NCBI RefSeq assembly: GCF_014645135.1
Contig: NZ_BMLH01000007.1
Span: forward strand, 111,334-175,333
Direction of reading: 5' to 3'
Origin: Rheinheimera tangshanensis
GTDB taxonomy: Bacteria > Pseudomonadota > Gammaproteobacteria > Enterobacterales > Alteromonadaceae
Length of the DNA: 64,000 bases
The translations under genes were made by a program, and so were the position numbers. The notes under the pieces were generated by a model. It was given only the letters and a program-made list of their open reading frames with translations. It was not told the origin of the DNA and searched no databases. Every line of letters begins with the position of its first letter. Positions within the stretch are counted from its first letter, which is position 1. This document shows positions 63,448 through 64,000 of this stretch, piece by piece.

Positions 63448-63927
63448 TCAAAGTTTCTTGCTTAACTGTGCTCGTAACTGCACTAACTCCTGGCGTAATG
63501 CATGGATCTCTGGTTCAGCCATACCACAACTGACACCTACAGTACGATTCACTTCAGCTGCCTGCACCCGCATAGCCCAGCCCGCTTTGGTTAAACGAAT
63601 TTCCAGAGTCCGTTCATTTTGCGGATTACGGCTTCGGATCAATAAACCCATAGCTTCCATCCGCTTAATTACAGGAGTTAAAGCACCTGAGTCTATTTGC
63701 AGTTGCTCGCCCACATCTTTTAACGCCAAACCATCGTTTTGCCACAAAATCAGCATAATTAAGTACTGCGGATAGGTCAGACCCAATTTATCCAGCAAAG
63801 GCTTGTAGACCTTCGTCATCGCCAGCGAGGTGGAATATAAAGCAAAACAAAGCTGCTGATCCAGATGCAAAGCTTTTTGGCTTTGAGCATCCAAAGGGGT
63901 TGGGATTTGGTCTGATGAATTGGCCAT
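63448..63927 (-). CDS. ohrR: MarR-family regulator, OhrR type
   Basis: A 159-residue winged-helix regulator. Cys27 in LDQQLCFALYSTS matches the peroxide-sensing Cys of OhrR, and the pattern LDKLGLTYPQYLIMLILWQNDGLALKDVGEQLQIDSGALTPVIKRMEAMGLL is typical of OhrR-like MarR proteins. A second Cys134 may form the two-Cys redox switch. It lies on the same strand upstream of ohr, and terminator 63396-63420 separates them. It likely represses ohr and possibly the hydrolase until organic peroxides are present. Confidence 0.9.
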   Translation of the reverse strand: MANSSDQIPTPLDAQSQKALHLDQQLCFALYSTSLAMTKVYKPLLDKLGLTYPQYLIMLILWQNDGLALKDVGEQLQIDSGALTPVIKRMEAMGLLIRSRNPQNERTLEIRLTKAGWAMRVQAAEVNRTVGVSCGMAEPEIHALRQELVQLRAQLSKKL

Positions 63928-64000
63928 GCTGAAATTGCCTGTCTAGGAGCTAACAAACCGCAAGGTTAATCAGCCCATAGCCAAAGGTCAACTTCTTCTC

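Overview
The window is one contiguous, gene-dense stretch of a gammaproteobacterial chromosome. It carries the cbb3-oxidase assembly genes beside fnr, the thrS-infC-rpmI-rplT block, ttcA, alaA-yfbR, ribE/norM, mltA and two cheV genes. This mix, with a small HiPIP and many TonB/TPR/DUF proteins, resembles an aquatic Alteromonadales/Chromatiaceae-type organism such as Rheinheimera. The genus is an inference from gene content. I see no prophage, integron, CRISPR array or intact insertion sequence.

Layout. 1-6.0 kb: the end of ccoP, then ccoH-ccoI-ccoS-TauE-like-fnr-uspE, a low-oxygen respiration block. 6-14.4 kb: housekeeping and cell-envelope genes (ttcA; a Bax-like/DUF2987/DTW operon; a DUF4097-like secreted protein; an LRAT-like protein; alaA-yfbR; a His-rich CDF exporter; a transglycosylase-like protein). 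14.3-25.7 kb: a tightly overlapped minus-strand cellulose operon, bcsP/R-bcsQ-bcsAB-bcsC-bcsD-bcsZ, in which BcsA and BcsB are one 1475-residue polypeptide. 26.0-29.3 kb: thrS-infC-rpmI-rplT with an AUU start for infC. 29.6-32.9 kb: a CPXCG protein, ribE, a MATE pump and a DUF3080 lipoprotein, ending in a near-perfect palindrome that joins two convergent stop codons. 32.9-35.5 kb: a four-gene operon of a tiny J-domain protein and three unrecognised proteins. 35.5-36.2 kb: a HipB-like regulator with its palindromic operator and a decayed hipA remnant. 36.2-40.8 kb: two cheV paralogues flanking a secreted amidohydrolase. 41.1-43.2 kb: manD and a divergent GntR regulator with three evenly phased operator-like sites. 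43.3-51.5 kb: tRNA-Val, GNAT, an NPP-type phosphodiesterase, Fic, a PAS-GGDEF-EAL protein and a long FabG. 51.6-58.8 kb: an ECF sigma/anti-sigma pair followed by five exported proteins (DUF4331, Ig-like lipoprotein, TPR, HupE N-domain-like, TonB receptor). 58.9-63.9 kb: HiPIP, a solute-binding protein, MltA, an alpha/beta hydrolase, Ohr and a MarR/OhrR regulator with shared palindromes.

How it fits together. The PilZ domain of BcsAB would receive c-di-GMP, and the GGDEF-EAL protein 23 kb away is one possible source or sink. The sigma factor and the DUF4331 gene share the same GCATCC-N16-CGT promoter-like signal, so the 51.6-58.8 kb block looks like one autoregulated unit for exported and outer-membrane functions of unknown substrate. 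It and the J-domain operon are the best candidates here for an undescribed system. All function calls come from reading motifs and family resemblance by eye. No database search was run.
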